From positions 372,001-436,000 of the forward strand of contig NZ_KB891987.1 of NCBI RefSeq assembly GCF_000373625.1: a stretch of 64,000 bases of DNA, read 5' to 3'. Below are positions 20,910 through 29,113 of this stretch, piece by piece. How positions within the stretch are numbered: position 1 is the first letter of the stretch; each line of letters starts with the position of its first letter. The notes under the pieces are model-generated. The model saw only the letters and a list, made by a program, of their open reading frames with translations. It was not told the DNA's origin and did no database searches. Source of the stretch: Streptomyces sp. LaPpAH-108. GTDB taxonomy: Bacteria; Actinomycetota; Actinomycetes; Streptomycetales; Streptomycetaceae. A program made the translations under genes and the position numbers.

Positions 20910-21314
20910 CTAGGGCGCCGCCCCCGGTCCCGTCTTGCCCGTGAACGGGAAGAGCGGGTAGCCCTCCAGGCAGTCGCCCCCGGGCGGGTGGTGCGGCCAG
21001 TCCATGCCGAGGCGGTAGAGCAGGGTCAGTGCGAGGGCGCCCGTGAGCAGCGCGAGCCAGGTTGCCGCGCTGCCTCCAGGAAGCGGCAGGTGTCGCAGGG
21101 CGAGTTGGAGCAGGAGCAGCAGTGGTGTCAGGCAGAGCCATACGGCTGCCGTCGTCATCCACAGCCCGACATTGTTGCTCGCGTCGTTTCCGAGCGGGCA
21201 GCTCGCCCAAGAGCGCGCGGTCCACACGGTGCCCCCGTAGGCGCCGAGGGCGGCGAGTACGGGGGCGAGGGAGTAGCCGCCGCCGTCGTGGCGCGTGCCC
21301 CGCTCCCGCGTCAC
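20910..21314 (-). CDS. Four-helix membrane protein, last gene of the TetR operon
   Basis: A 134-residue membrane protein with about four hydrophobic segments (LAPVLAALGAYGGTVW, NVGLWMTTAAVWLCLTPLLL, AATWLALLTGALALTLLYRL). It starts at GTG 21314 with a GTGA overlap to the transglutaminase-like gene, indicating translational coupling. No function recognised. Confidence 0.68.
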   Translation of the reverse strand: MTRERGTRHDGGGYSLAPVLAALGAYGGTVWTARSWASCPLGNDASNNVGLWMTTAAVWLCLTPLLLLLQLALRHLPLPGGSAATWLALLTGALALTLLYRLGMDWPHHPPGGDCLEGYPLFPFTGKTGPGAAP

Positions 21315-22063
21315 CGGGCTCCCGCCGACCGGCGCCCCAGTACCGGTTCCGTCATGAGCCGTGCCGTCCAGCACAGGGTCTGACCGTGGCGGGCGAACAG
21401 CTCGTCGCGGGAGTCGAAGTGGCCGAGGTCGGTGAGGACGTGGGCCGAGAGGTCGCAGGAGGCGGAGTCCGCCGCGCAGGCTGTCGTGCCGTCCCAGTCG
21501 ATCGCCGTGCGGGAGAGCGCGTCGAAGAGGGTTTCCGGGCCGGAGTTGGTGAAGCCGCCGCCGGGGCGGGCACTCAACTCGCCCAGGTCGCCGAAGAGTT
21601 CCGATACCGTCAGCCAGGAGGAGGGTCCTTCGAGGCGGAACTCGGGCCAGGCGAGCACGACCTGGTCCGGGACGAGGCGACGTGCATGGGGAAAGCGCGG
21701 GTACCAGTACCGCCCGTCCACCACCAGCCCCCGCACCCGCGTGGCCGTCCCCGACGCCCGCGCGAAGGACTCCAGGACCGCGAGCCGCTGACTGCACGAG
21801 CCCCGGCGGCGGCGCAGCACCTCGGACACGGGCCGTTCGTCCCGCACCGAGTACACCGGGCGGACGGATGCGGCGATCCAGCGGTGTGCCCGGCGGAGGG
21901 CCGTCAGGGGGTCGTCGGCGGGGGCCGGGGAGATCTCCCGCAGCAGCGCGGACACCGAAGGGTGCCGCCAGTCCAGGATCGGGGTGGGGTCCGTGCTCCC
22001 CGCCGCCGTTCCCCCGGCCGCCGAGCGGACGCGCCCGCGCGGTGTGAGCAGCGAACTCGTCAC
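21311..22063 (-). CDS. Transglutaminase-like domain protein
   Basis: A 250-residue protein whose centre, RRRGSCSQRLAVLESFARAS, matches the Cys-containing helix of transglutaminase-like cysteine proteases. It is followed by a strand/His region (VDGRYWYPRFPHARRLVPDQ) that could supply His and Asp. Such domains cleave or cross-link amides; the substrate is unknown. GTG 22063 overlaps the TetR stop by 4 bp. It is part of a five-gene minus-strand operon. Confidence 0.75.
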   Translation of the reverse strand: MTSSLLTPRGRVRSAAGGTAAGSTDPTPILDWRHPSVSALLREISPAPADDPLTALRRAHRWIAASVRPVYSVRDERPVSEVLRRRRGSCSQRLAVLESFARASGTATRVRGLVVDGRYWYPRFPHARRLVPDQVVLAWPEFRLEGPSSWLTVSELFGDLGELSARPGGGFTNSGPETLFDALSRTAIDWDGTTACAADSASCDLSAHVLTDLGHFDSRDELFARHGQTLCWTARLMTEPVLGRRSAGAR

Positions 22064-22827
22064 GGGCGCTTCCCCGGCTCCGGGCGCTTCCCCTGCTCCG
22101 GGCGTTTCCCCGGATCCGGCATCGCCTTCGTCATCCCCGGCAGGAAGTCGGTGAACAATTCGTGTACCTCCAGGACGAGCGGGCGCAGCACGCGGAAGCG
22201 GGCCAGGGCCACACCGCGGGCGGTGAGCCGGGCGCCGCGACGGGCGAGGCGGTAGCTGCGTTCGCGGTTCTCGGTGCGGTCGAAGACCCAGTAGAGGACG
22301 AGGCCCATCTGGGAGAGCCACATCAACTCGGGCAGTACTTCGCGGAGTTCGGGCGCGACCTTGGCCTTGGAGCCCGCCAGGACCTCGCGGTGGACCCGCA
22401 TCGCCTCCTCCCGGGCGTGGCTGCTCTCGGGGGAGAAGGGGCTGAGCGGGCTGTCCGGGTCGGCGGCGTTCTTGAAGAACTGGACCGCGAACTCGTGGTA
22501 CGGCCGGGCGACGTCCAGCCACGCGGTGAGCACGCCCGCGAGCCGCGCCTCCAGGTCGGTCTCCCGGTCGAGGACTTCCCGGACCGCCACCTGGTGTTCA
22601 GCGGCGATCCGGTCGTAGAAGCCCTGGATCAGGTGTTCCTTGCCCGCGAAGTAGTAGTAGGCGTTGCCCACGGAGACCCCGGCCTCCGTGGCGATGGCCC
22701 GCATCGTCGTCTTGTCGTAGCCGCGCTCCTGGAACAGCCGCATGGCGGTCTCCAGGATGAGCGCGCGGGTCTGCTCGGACTTGGTCTGGGGTCCGGCCGC
22801 GTCGGGGCCGTCGTTCTTCGCGGGCAC
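22060..22827 (-). CDS. TetR/AcrR family transcriptional regulator
   Basis: A 255-residue regulator with an N-terminal HTH (TRALILETAMRLFQERGYDK, TTMRAIATEAGVSVGNAYYY) and an all-alpha ligand domain (FKNAADPDSPLSPF, REVLPELMWLSQMGLVLYW). The C-terminus carries a degenerate repeat, PDPGKRPEQGKRPEPGKRP. It is encoded inside the operon whose promoter region holds two TTGAAC-N2-GTTCAA palindromes, so autoregulation is likely. GTG 22827 is the only start that keeps a complete HTH. Confidence 0.88.
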   Translation of the reverse strand: MPAKNDGPDAAGPQTKSEQTRALILETAMRLFQERGYDKTTMRAIATEAGVSVGNAYYYFAGKEHLIQGFYDRIAAEHQVAVREVLDRETDLEARLAGVLTAWLDVARPYHEFAVQFFKNAADPDSPLSPFSPESSHAREEAMRVHREVLAGSKAKVAPELREVLPELMWLSQMGLVLYWVFDRTENRERSYRLARRGARLTARGVALARFRVLRPLVLEVHELFTDFLPGMTKAMPDPGKRPEQGKRPEPGKRP

Positions 22828-22838
22828 GGTAGAAGAGC

Positions 22839-23327
22839 CTAACCAGTGGGGCAGGAGCCGTCGGAACAGGACGTCGGGCTGTGCACCCAGCCCGCCGCCG
22901 GGTCGTACCACCAGCCGTCCGCGCGGCGGTACGTCCCTTTCCCGCCCCACTGCCTGCCCCGGTACCCGGCGGCGGCCAGCACCGCGCCGCGCGCCAGGCG
23001 CATCCCGGTCGGGGTGCTCAGCCGGTGCGCCAGCGGGCGGTGCGCGCGCAGGGCCCACAGGACGACGATCCAGGCGCGGGCGCCCCGGTAGACCTGCCCG
23101 GCGTCGCCGACCACGGTCACCTCGTCCAGGGTGCGGGACGCGTCGAGCCCGGGGAACCGCTCGCACGCCTCGGCGGACGCGGCGGCGACCAGCCGCACCG
23201 GCACCAGCTTGGGCTGCCTGGCCAGCCAGTCCCGCACGTGCCGGCACAGCGCGCACTCGGCGTCGTAGAGGACGGTGAGCCCGTGGGCCGGGGCGACGGA
23301 CGCGCCCCGGCCCTGAGCGGCGCTCAC
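22839..23327 (-). CDS. DCC-family thiol-disulfide oxidoreductase-like protein (DUF393)
   Basis: A 162-residue protein with LTVLYDAECALCRHVRDWLA near residue 20, the CxxC-like signature of the DCC family (thioredoxin-like fold). The C-terminal third is Trp/Gly/Tyr-rich (GKGTYRRADGWWYDPAAG) and ends with a Cys-Ser-Asp-Gly-Ser-Cys motif. It starts at GTG 23327 with a GTGA overlap to the membrane gene. It probably acts in redox chemistry with that membrane partner. Confidence 0.8.
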   Translation of the reverse strand: MSAAQGRGASVAPAHGLTVLYDAECALCRHVRDWLARQPKLVPVRLVAAASAEACERFPGLDASRTLDEVTVVGDAGQVYRGARAWIVVLWALRAHRPLAHRLSTPTGMRLARGAVLAAAGYRGRQWGGKGTYRRADGWWYDPAAGWVHSPTSCSDGSCPTG

Positions 23328-23743
23328 GCCCCGGCCGCCGGAGGCGCCATCGGCGGCACCCAGGTCTGCGGGTGCACCGGCGGGTGGGTCTCCCGCTCCA
23401 TCAGGCCGCGCCGACGGATCTTGTTGAGCACGTACACATTGCCCAGGTGCATCACGCCGAGGACGAGCAGCACCACGCCCAGCTTGGTGGACAGGGCCTC
23501 GAAGATCCCCCGCGTGTCCTCGATCTCCCCGCTCTTGCTCAGATAGAGCGCCACGAACCCGAGGTTGACGAGGTAGAAGCCGACGACCAGCAGATGGTTC
23601 ACGGCGTCGGCCAGCTTCTCGTCGCCGCGCAGCACGTCGGCCAGGAAGATCCGGCCGTTGCGGCTGAGCGTACGGGCCACCCAGACGGTCAGTCCGATGC
23701 TGACGGTCAGGTAGATGACGTAGGCGATGACGGTGCGGTCCAT
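23324..23743 (-). CDS. Integral membrane protein, first gene of the TetR operon
   Basis: A 139-residue protein with three hydrophobic helices (IAYVIYLTVSIGLTVWVART, HLLVVGFYLVNLGFVALYL, LGVVLLVLGVMHLGNVYVL), a short basic loop and a Pro-rich tail. It is conserved in Streptomyces, function unknown. ATG 23743 follows GAAGG. The operator palindrome at 23757-23770 is only 14 bp upstream, overlapping the leader. Confidence 0.75.
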   Translation of the reverse strand: MDRTVIAYVIYLTVSIGLTVWVARTLSRNGRIFLADVLRGDEKLADAVNHLLVVGFYLVNLGFVALYLSKSGEIEDTRGIFEALSTKLGVVLLVLGVMHLGNVYVLNKIRRRGLMERETHPPVHPQTWVPPMAPPAAGA

Positions 23744-23756
23744 GCCCCACCCCTTC

Positions 23757-23816
23757 TTGAACGCGTTCAAAACGCTGACAGGGCATGACTGTAGACCTGT
23801 TTTTGAACGTGTTCAA
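23757..23816. promoter_or_regulatory. Two TTGAAC-N2-GTTCAA palindromic operators
   Basis: TTGAACGCGTTCAA (23757-23770) and TTGAACGTGTTCAA (23803-23816) have identical arms and centres 46 bp apart. They lie between the divergent membrane/DCC/TetR operon and the TM2 gene. The symmetry and length fit a TetR dimer site, and the operon's own TetR product is the obvious candidate ligand. Both transcripts may be controlled. Confidence 0.72.
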
Positions 23817-23890
23817 CCGCCTGGCGGAGTCGCCTGGCATGATGATCCGAAATACTCGTCTTGTCGTAACGATCCCCAGGAGCAGTCGCC

Positions 23891-24376
23891 TTGAGCGAGC
23901 AGCCGCAGCAGCCGGGCCCCGAGCGGCCCGACCTCCAGAAGTCCGGCCCCGGACCGGGCCCCGGCCCCGCCCCCGGATACGGCTACCCCAACCAGCCCCC
24001 GCCCTTCCCGCCGCCCGGCTATCAGCAGCAGGGCGGCTACCAGCAGGGCTACCCGCCGCCGCCCGGCTACCAGCAGGGCTACTACCCACCCCCCGGCGCC
24101 GTCCCGCCCGGCACGTACACCGGCGACCCCAACGCCCCCTACGGCTACGACCCCTACGGGCGCCCGTACTCCGACAAGTCCAAGGTCATCGCGGGCGTGC
24201 TCCAGCTCCTCGTGGGCAGCCTCGGCGTCGGCCGCTTCTACCTCGGCAACGTCGGCATGGGCCTGGCCCAGCTCTTCACCTGCGGCGGCTTCGGCATCTG
24301 GGCGCTGATCGACGGCATCATCCTGCTGGTCAGCGACAACCAGACCGACGCTCAGGGCCGTCCCCTGCGTGGCTGA
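23891..24376 (+). CDS. TM2 domain-containing protein with Pro/Gln/Tyr-rich N-terminus
   Basis: A 161-residue protein: a low-complexity N-terminal 90 residues (repeats of PPPGYQQ-type sequence), the linker YGYDPYGRPYSDKSK, then a TM2 domain of two helices joined by a tight turn (AGVLQLLVGSLGVGRFYLGN, FGIWALIDGIILLVSD). TM2 proteins are small membrane proteins of unclear role. TTG 23891 is the start, supported by AGGAG at 23878-23882. The C-terminal DAQGRPLRG is shared with the second TM2 gene at 24977. Confidence 0.85.
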   Translation: MSEQPQQPGPERPDLQKSGPGPGPGPAPGYGYPNQPPPFPPPGYQQQGGYQQGYPPPPGYQQGYYPPPGAVPPGTYTGDPNAPYGYDPYGRPYSDKSKVIAGVLQLLVGSLGVGRFYLGNVGMGLAQLFTCGGFGIWALIDGIILLVSDNQTDAQGRPLRG

Positions 24377-24815
24377 GCCCGTGCCCCGCACCGGCCCGGC
24401 GTTCCGCCACCCGCGCCACCCGCGTCACCCGCGCCACCCGCGTCACCCGGCGGCGGCGCCCCTGGCGGTGCTCGTCGCCGGTGGGGCCGGTGCCGCGTAC
24501 CTCTACGGCACCGATCCGCACCAGAGCGGCCACCTCCTGCCCGGCTGCCCGTTCCGGATGGTCACAGGGCTGCTCTGCCCCGCCTGCGGCGGCACCCGCA
24601 TGGTCTACGACCTGATGCACGGGCACTTCGCCCAGGCATGGCTGGACAACCGCGCCCTGCTGCTGGCCGCGCCGTTCGCGCTGGCCCTGCTGGGGCGCTG
24701 GATGCTGGAGGGGCTGCGGGGGCGCCGCTGGCGGCCCCGGCTGAGCCCGCGCGCGCAAGCGGCGATCCTGGGGCTCGCGGTGACGTGGTGCGTGGTCCGC
24801 AACGTTCACCATTGA
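24369..24815 (+). CDS. DUF2752 domain membrane protein
   Basis: A 148-residue protein with the DUF2752 signature, CPFRMVTGLLCPACGGTRM, near residue 60, flanked by hydrophobic helices. A 9-bp tandem repeat encodes HPRHPRHPRHPRHP near the N-terminus. It starts at GTG 24369, overlapping the TM2 gene by 8 bp, so the two are translationally coupled. The Cys-rich motif may bind metal; function is unknown. Confidence 0.85.
   Translation: MAEPVPRTGPAFRHPRHPRHPRHPRHPAAAPLAVLVAGGAGAAYLYGTDPHQSGHLLPGCPFRMVTGLLCPACGGTRMVYDLMHGHFAQAWLDNRALLLAAPFALALLGRWMLEGLRGRRWRPRLSPRAQAAILGLAVTWCVVRNVHH
24408..24449 (+). repeat. 9-bp tandem repeat (HPR) inside the DUF2752 gene
   Basis: CACCCGCG(C/T) repeated about 4.7 times in frame, with alternating C and T at the ninth base, so an 18-bp unit is duplicated. 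It expands the cytoplasmic N-terminus. Confidence 0.7.
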
Positions 24816-24837
24816 TCACGGTAAGAGAACGGTAAGG

Positions 24838-24849
24838 GAACGATCGTTC
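24838..24849. promoter_or_regulatory. 12-bp palindrome upstream of the second TM2 gene
   Basis: GAACGATCGTTC is a perfect palindrome, immediately preceded by a direct repeat of GGTAAG(A/G)GAAC (24820-24841). The 160-bp spacer should contain the promoter of the 24977 gene, so this may be an operator. Confidence 0.3.
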
Positions 24850-24976
24850 GATCTTCCTCCTGGATCTTCACCCCGTCTCCTTAGGATCACCACTCACAGG
24901 GGGGACGACGAGGCACGCACTTCGCCGTGGGATCTCTCCTGCCCGCGTCCCTACGGCACTGCCAGGAGCATCCGCC

Positions 24977-25240
24977 ATGAGCGTCCCCACCCCTGAGGCC
25001 CCCTACGGTTTCGACCCGCAGGGTCGTCCCTACTCCGACAAGTCCAAGATCGTCGCGGGCATCCTGCAGATCTTCCTGGGCGGCCTCGGTATCGGCCGCT
25101 TCTACGTCGGCAACGTCGGCGTCGGGATCGCCCAGCTCCTCACCTGCGGCGGCCTCGGCTTCTGGGCGCTGATCGACGGCATCATCTTCCTCGTGAGCAA
25201 CGACCGCACGGACAGCAAGGGCCGTGTCCTGCGCGGCTGA
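24977..25240 (+). CDS. Short TM2 domain protein
   Basis: An 87-residue TM2 protein: APYGFDPQGRPYSDKSK, then two helices with LGGLGIGRFYVGNVGVGIAQ between, ending DSKGRVLRG. It is clearly a paralogue of the 23891 gene without the Pro-rich extension. ATG 24977 is preceded by AGGAG. A 48-bp palindromic terminator follows. Confidence 0.88.
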   Translation: MSVPTPEAPYGFDPQGRPYSDKSKIVAGILQIFLGGLGIGRFYVGNVGVGIAQLLTCGGLGFWALIDGIIFLVSNDRTDSKGRVLRG

Positions 25241-25256
25241 ACACCCGCACGCGACA

Positions 25257-25304
25257 ACGCCCGAGGGCCCCGTTTCCGGTACCGGAAACGGGGCCCTCGG
25301 GCGT
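25257..25304. terminator. 48-bp perfect palindromic bidirectional terminator
   Basis: A perfect inverted repeat with 24-bp arms centred at 25280/25281 (core TTCCGGTACCGGAA), lying between the convergent TM2 and sdhB genes, 16 bp after one stop and 12 bp after the other. It should terminate both transcripts. Confidence 0.88.
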
Positions 25305-25316
25305 GCTGCGGAAGGA

Positions 25317-26078
25317 TCAGAAGCGGCGCGTGATCAGGGCGCGCTTGACTTCCTGGATCGCCTTGGTGACCTCGATGCCACGCGGGCAGGCGTCCGTGCA
25401 GTTGAAGGTCGTGCGGCAACGCCACACGCCGTCACGGTCGTTGAGGATCTCCAGGCGCTGCTCGCCCGCGTCGTCACGGCTGTCGAAGATGAAGCGGTGC
25501 GCGTTGACGATGGCGGCCGGGCCGAAGTACTGGCCGTCGTTCCAGAACACCGGGCACGACGAGGTGCACGCGGCGCACAGGATGCACTTCGTGGTGTCGT
25601 CGAAGCGCTCGCGGTCCTCGGCGGACTGCAGGCGCTCACGCGTCGGCTCGTTGGTGTCGTTGGTGACCAGGAACGGCATGACGTCCCGGTACGCCTGGAA
25701 GAACGGCTCCATGTCGACCACGAGGTCCTTGAGCGCGGTCAGGCCCTTGATGGGCTCGACCGTGATCGGCTTCTCGGGGTTGACGTCCTTGATGAGCGTC
25801 TTGCAGGCCAGCCGGTTCTTGCCGTTGATCCGCATGGCGTCGGACCCGCAGATGCCGTGGGCGCAGGAACGCCGGAAGGTCAGCGTGCCGTCCTGGTCCC
25901 ACTTGATCTTGTTGAGCCCGTCGAGGACGCGCTCCTTGGGGTCCATCTCCAGCTGGAAGTCCTGCCAGTGGACGTCCGGCGAGACCTCCGGGTTGAACCG
26001 GCGGATGCGCAGGGTGACCGTGATGTAGGGGGACGCGGCGGCGTCGGCCTCCACCTTGTCCAGAACAGGGGTAGCCAT
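25317..26078 (-). CDS. sdhB: Succinate dehydrogenase iron-sulfur subunit
   Basis: The 253-residue electron-transfer subunit of complex II, passing electrons from SdhA flavin to the membrane quinone site. [2Fe-2S] ligands sit in CAHGICGSDAM and the later Cys of NRLACKT. The [4Fe-4S]/[3Fe-4S] ligands sit in CILCAACTSSCP and CRTTFNCTDACPRGI. ATG 26078 overlaps the sdhA stop (ATGA), showing coupling. Last gene of the sdhCDAB operon. Confidence 0.97.
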   Translation of the reverse strand: MATPVLDKVEADAAASPYITVTLRIRRFNPEVSPDVHWQDFQLEMDPKERVLDGLNKIKWDQDGTLTFRRSCAHGICGSDAMRINGKNRLACKTLIKDVNPEKPITVEPIKGLTALKDLVVDMEPFFQAYRDVMPFLVTNDTNEPTRERLQSAEDRERFDDTTKCILCAACTSSCPVFWNDGQYFGPAAIVNAHRFIFDSRDDAGEQRLEILNDRDGVWRCRTTFNCTDACPRGIEVTKAIQEVKRALITRRF

Positions 26079-27832
26079 CAGTACTTACGCTCCATCGGCT
26101 GGTAGCGGGTCTGGACGACCGGCTTGTAGTCGAGACGGATGGTCTCCGAGCCGTCGTCGCCCTTCTCGCGGTACGCCATCGTGTGGCGCATGAAGTTGAC
26201 GTCGTCGCGGTTCGGGTAGTCCTCGCGGTAGTGACCGCCGCGGGACTCCTTGCGGGCCAGCGCGGAGACCGCCATGACCTCGGCCAGCTCCAGCAGGTTG
26301 CCCAGCTCGATGGCCTCGAGCAGGTCGGTGTTGAACCGCTTGCCCTTGTCCTGGATCGCCACGTTCTCGTACCGCTCGCGCAGCTCGGCGATCTTCTCGA
26401 CCGCCGTCTTGATCGTCTGCTCGGTGCGGAACACCATGACGTTGGCGTCCATGGTCTCCTGCAGCTCCCGGCGGATGTCGGCCACCCGCTCGGTGCCGGT
26501 GGAGTTCCGCAGCCGCTCGATCTGCTCGACGACCATGCTCTCCGGGTTCTCCGGCATCTCCACGAAGTCGACCGTGTGGGCGTAGTCGGCGGCGGCGATG
26601 CCCGCGCGACGGCCGAACACGTTGATGTCGAGCAGGGAGTTGGTGCCCAGGCGGTTGGCGCCGTGCACGGAGACACAGGCGACCTCGCCGGCCGCGTACA
26701 GACCCGGGATGACGGTGGTGTTGTCCGACAGGACCTCACCCTCGACGTTGGTCGGGATGCCGCCCATGGCGTAGTGCGCGGTGGGCTGGATCGGGATCGG
26801 GTCCGTGTACGGCTCGATGCCGAGGTAGGTGCGCGCGAACTCCGTGATGTCCGGGAGCTTCGCGTCCAGCTGCTCCGGCGGCAGGTGGGTGAGGTCGAGG
26901 TAGACGTGGTCACCCTCGGGACCGCAGCCCCGGCCCTCGCGGATCTCGGTGTAGATCGAGCGCGAGACGACGTCGCGGGAGGCGAGGTCCTTCATGACGG
27001 GCGCGTACTTCTCCATGAAGCGCTCGCCGTCCTTGTTGCGCAGGATGCCGCCCTCACCGCGGGCACCCTCGGTGAGCAGGATGCCCATGCGCCAGATGCC
27101 GGTCGGGTGGAACTGGAAGAACTCCATGTCCTCCAGCGGGATGCCCCGGCGGAAGCAGGCGGCCTGGCCGTCACCGGTCAGGGTGTGCGCGTTGGAGGTC
27201 ACCTTGAAGAACTTGCCGGTGCCGCCGGACGCGTAGATCACGGACTTCGCCTGGAAGACGTGGATCTCGCCGGTGGCCAGCTCGTAGGCCACCACGCCGG
27301 AGGACGTCTTGACGCCGTCGACCTCGGTGATCAGCTGGTCCAGGACGTAGAACTCGTTGAAGAACTCCACGCCCTCCTTGACGCAGTTCTGGTACAGCGT
27401 CTGGAGGATCATGTGGCCGGTGCGGTCGGCCGCGTAGCAGGAGCGGCGGACCGGGGCCTCGCCGTGGTTGCGGGAGTGACCGCCGAAGCGGCGCTGGTCG
27501 ATCGTCCCGCCCGGCGTCCGGTTGAACGGCAGGCCCATCTTCTCCAGGTCGAGGACCGCGTCGATGGCCTCCTTCGCCAGGATCTCCGCGGCGTCCTGGT
27601 CGACCAGGTAGTCACCGCCCTTGACCGTGTCGAAGGTGTGCCACTCCCAGTTGTCCTCCTCCACGTTGGCGAGCGCGGCGGCCATGCCGCCCTGCGCGGC
27701 GCCCGTGTGGGAGCGGGTGGGGTAGAGCTTGGTCAGCACGGCGGTGCGGCTGCGCTTGGTGGACTCGATGGCCGCGCGCATGCCCGCGCCACCGGCGCCG
27801 ACGATGACGGTGTCGTACTTGTGGATCTTCAT
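26078..27832 (-). CDS. sdhA: Succinate dehydrogenase flavoprotein subunit
   Basis: The 584-residue catalytic subunit oxidising succinate to fumarate. FAD-binding VIVGAGGAGMRAA is at the N-terminus and RSHTGAAQGG carries the His that binds FAD covalently. HPTGI and RGEGG in the catalytic region and RRAGIAAADYA near the FAD-binding end are also present. It lies between sdhD and sdhB on the minus strand. Length matches bacterial SdhA. Confidence 0.97.
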   Translation of the reverse strand: MKIHKYDTVIVGAGGAGMRAAIESTKRSRTAVLTKLYPTRSHTGAAQGGMAAALANVEEDNWEWHTFDTVKGGDYLVDQDAAEILAKEAIDAVLDLEKMGLPFNRTPGGTIDQRRFGGHSRNHGEAPVRRSCYAADRTGHMILQTLYQNCVKEGVEFFNEFYVLDQLITEVDGVKTSSGVVAYELATGEIHVFQAKSVIYASGGTGKFFKVTSNAHTLTGDGQAACFRRGIPLEDMEFFQFHPTGIWRMGILLTEGARGEGGILRNKDGERFMEKYAPVMKDLASRDVVSRSIYTEIREGRGCGPEGDHVYLDLTHLPPEQLDAKLPDITEFARTYLGIEPYTDPIPIQPTAHYAMGGIPTNVEGEVLSDNTTVIPGLYAAGEVACVSVHGANRLGTNSLLDINVFGRRAGIAAADYAHTVDFVEMPENPESMVVEQIERLRNSTGTERVADIRRELQETMDANVMVFRTEQTIKTAVEKIAELRERYENVAIQDKGKRFNTDLLEAIELGNLLELAEVMAVSALARKESRGGHYREDYPNRDDVNFMRHTMAYREKGDDGSETIRLDYKPVVQTRYQPMERKY

Positions 27833-27851
27833 GATTCTCGCAGCCCCGTGC

Positions 27852-28325
27852 CTAGCGGATGTTCGGGTCGAAGGTGAAGATCACCAGCGTGCCCAGCAGG
27901 ATGGTGAACACCGTGGCGGTGTAGAGCAGCGCCTTCAGCCACAGGCGGGTGTTCGCGCGCTCCGCGTAGTCGTTGATGACCGTGCGCAGGCCGTTGGCGC
28001 CGTGCAGCATCGCCAGCCACAGCATCGCCAGGTCCCAGACCTGCCAGAACGGGGACGCCCAGCGGCCCGCCACGAAGGCGAAGCCGATCTTGGAGACGCC
28101 GCCGTCGAGCACCAGCTGGATCAGCAGGTGGCCGATGACGAGGACGACCAGCACGATGCCGGACAGGCGCATGAAGAGCCAGGCCGCCATCTCGAAGTTG
28201 CCCCGCGTGGACTTCGGGGTCTTCTTGGTGCGCGTGCGCGAGCGCGGCGCGTCGAGGTTCAGCGCGTAGGCGTCTTCGAAGCCTTCCGCGGAGGAGCCCG
28301 TCAGATTGATCTCAGAGGTGGACAT
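27852..28325 (-). CDS. sdhD: Succinate dehydrogenase membrane anchor subunit
   Basis: A 157-residue membrane subunit with a cytoplasmic N-terminal extension of about 45 residues and three helices (AAWLFMRLSGIVLVVLVIGH with the heme-region His, AMLWLAMLHGANGLRTVIND, and a last helix before FTFDPNIR). It helps bind heme and quinone. Start ATG 28325 lies 5 bp after the sdhC stop. Confidence 0.93.
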   Translation of the reverse strand: MSTSEINLTGSSAEGFEDAYALNLDAPRSRTRTKKTPKSTRGNFEMAAWLFMRLSGIVLVVLVIGHLLIQLVLDGGVSKIGFAFVAGRWASPFWQVWDLAMLWLAMLHGANGLRTVINDYAERANTRLWLKALLYTATVFTILLGTLVIFTFDPNIR

Positions 28326-28330
28326 CGGCG

Positions 28331-28711
28331 TCAGCTCCCGAACAGGACACGAGCGGCGTGGCCGAGGACGGGGTAGAGCGCGCCCACCATCAGGACGAGC
28401 CAGACACCGACGACGGTCCACAGCATCTGCTTCTGGTAGCGCGGCCCCTTCGACCAGAAGTCGACGGCGATGACGCGCAGACCGTTGAGCGCGTGGAAGA
28501 GGATGGCGGCCACGAGGCCGTACTCCAGCAGCGCGACGATCGGGGTCTTGTACGTGGCTACGACCTTGTCGTAGTCCTCGGGGGAGACACGCACGAGAGC
28601 GGTGTCCAGCACGTGAACGAACAGGAAGAAGAAGATGAGGACGCCGGTGACTCGATGAGCCACCCAGGACCACATACCTTCCCGGCCGCGGTACAGCGTT
28701 CCAGCCGGCAC
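28331..28711 (-). CDS. sdhC: Succinate dehydrogenase cytochrome b556 subunit
   Basis: A 126-residue membrane subunit, first gene of the operon. The SdhC signature is visible: WSWVAHRVTGVLIFFFLFVH near the N-terminus and HALNGLRVIAVDFW in the second helix, providing heme and quinone contacts. GTG 28711 is preceded by GGAGGG. The ~400-bp region upstream should carry the operon promoter. Confidence 0.93.
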   Translation of the reverse strand: MPAGTLYRGREGMWSWVAHRVTGVLIFFFLFVHVLDTALVRVSPEDYDKVVATYKTPIVALLEYGLVAAILFHALNGLRVIAVDFWSKGPRYQKQMLWTVVGVWLVLMVGALYPVLGHAARVLFGS

Positions 28712-29113
28712 GGAAGAACCCTCCGGGTGCGGGGACTAGGGCCGCGCCGGCTTCACTGTCGGTCGGGCCCGGCCGGGTACGGTCCACCGGCCCTCAGCAT
28801 CGTATCCATGACGTGCGCCAGGGCCGACGGGGGGCCGGTCTGTGTGATCCACCCCGCACGGCGCGGGTGACCGGCGCCACGACGGAACCGGCCCGGCGCC
28901 GGGCCGGTCGGACGGATCGCGGCGCGGGCCCGCCCGCCTGCGGCGGCGCCGTCGACGGACGGGGCGCGCCGCTCGACTTCACTCGCGCGGACGGTGTCCC
29001 CGGCGCACGCGCCGATGCCCTGCTCCGCCGGGCATCCGGGCGCTTCCGGCCCCGCTCACCTGGGGGGAGAGGCGGCATCGGCGCTTGCCCGCGCCTCGAT
29101 CCGCCGGACGGGG
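28712..29113. other. Spacer upstream of sdhCDAB
   Basis: About 400 bp without a convincing gene. It contains a 22-bp perfect palindrome at 28887-28908 (11-bp arms, GC only apart from the ends), 176 bp upstream of sdhC. It could be a hairpin, or a terminator for readthrough from the decarboxylase-like gene. The sdh promoter must lie here, but I cannot pick boxes with confidence. Confidence 0.5.

Noticed and set aside
26183..27877. 564-codon plus-strand frame opposite sdhA
   Set aside because: Mirror of sdhA codon bias; sdhA itself is unmistakable.
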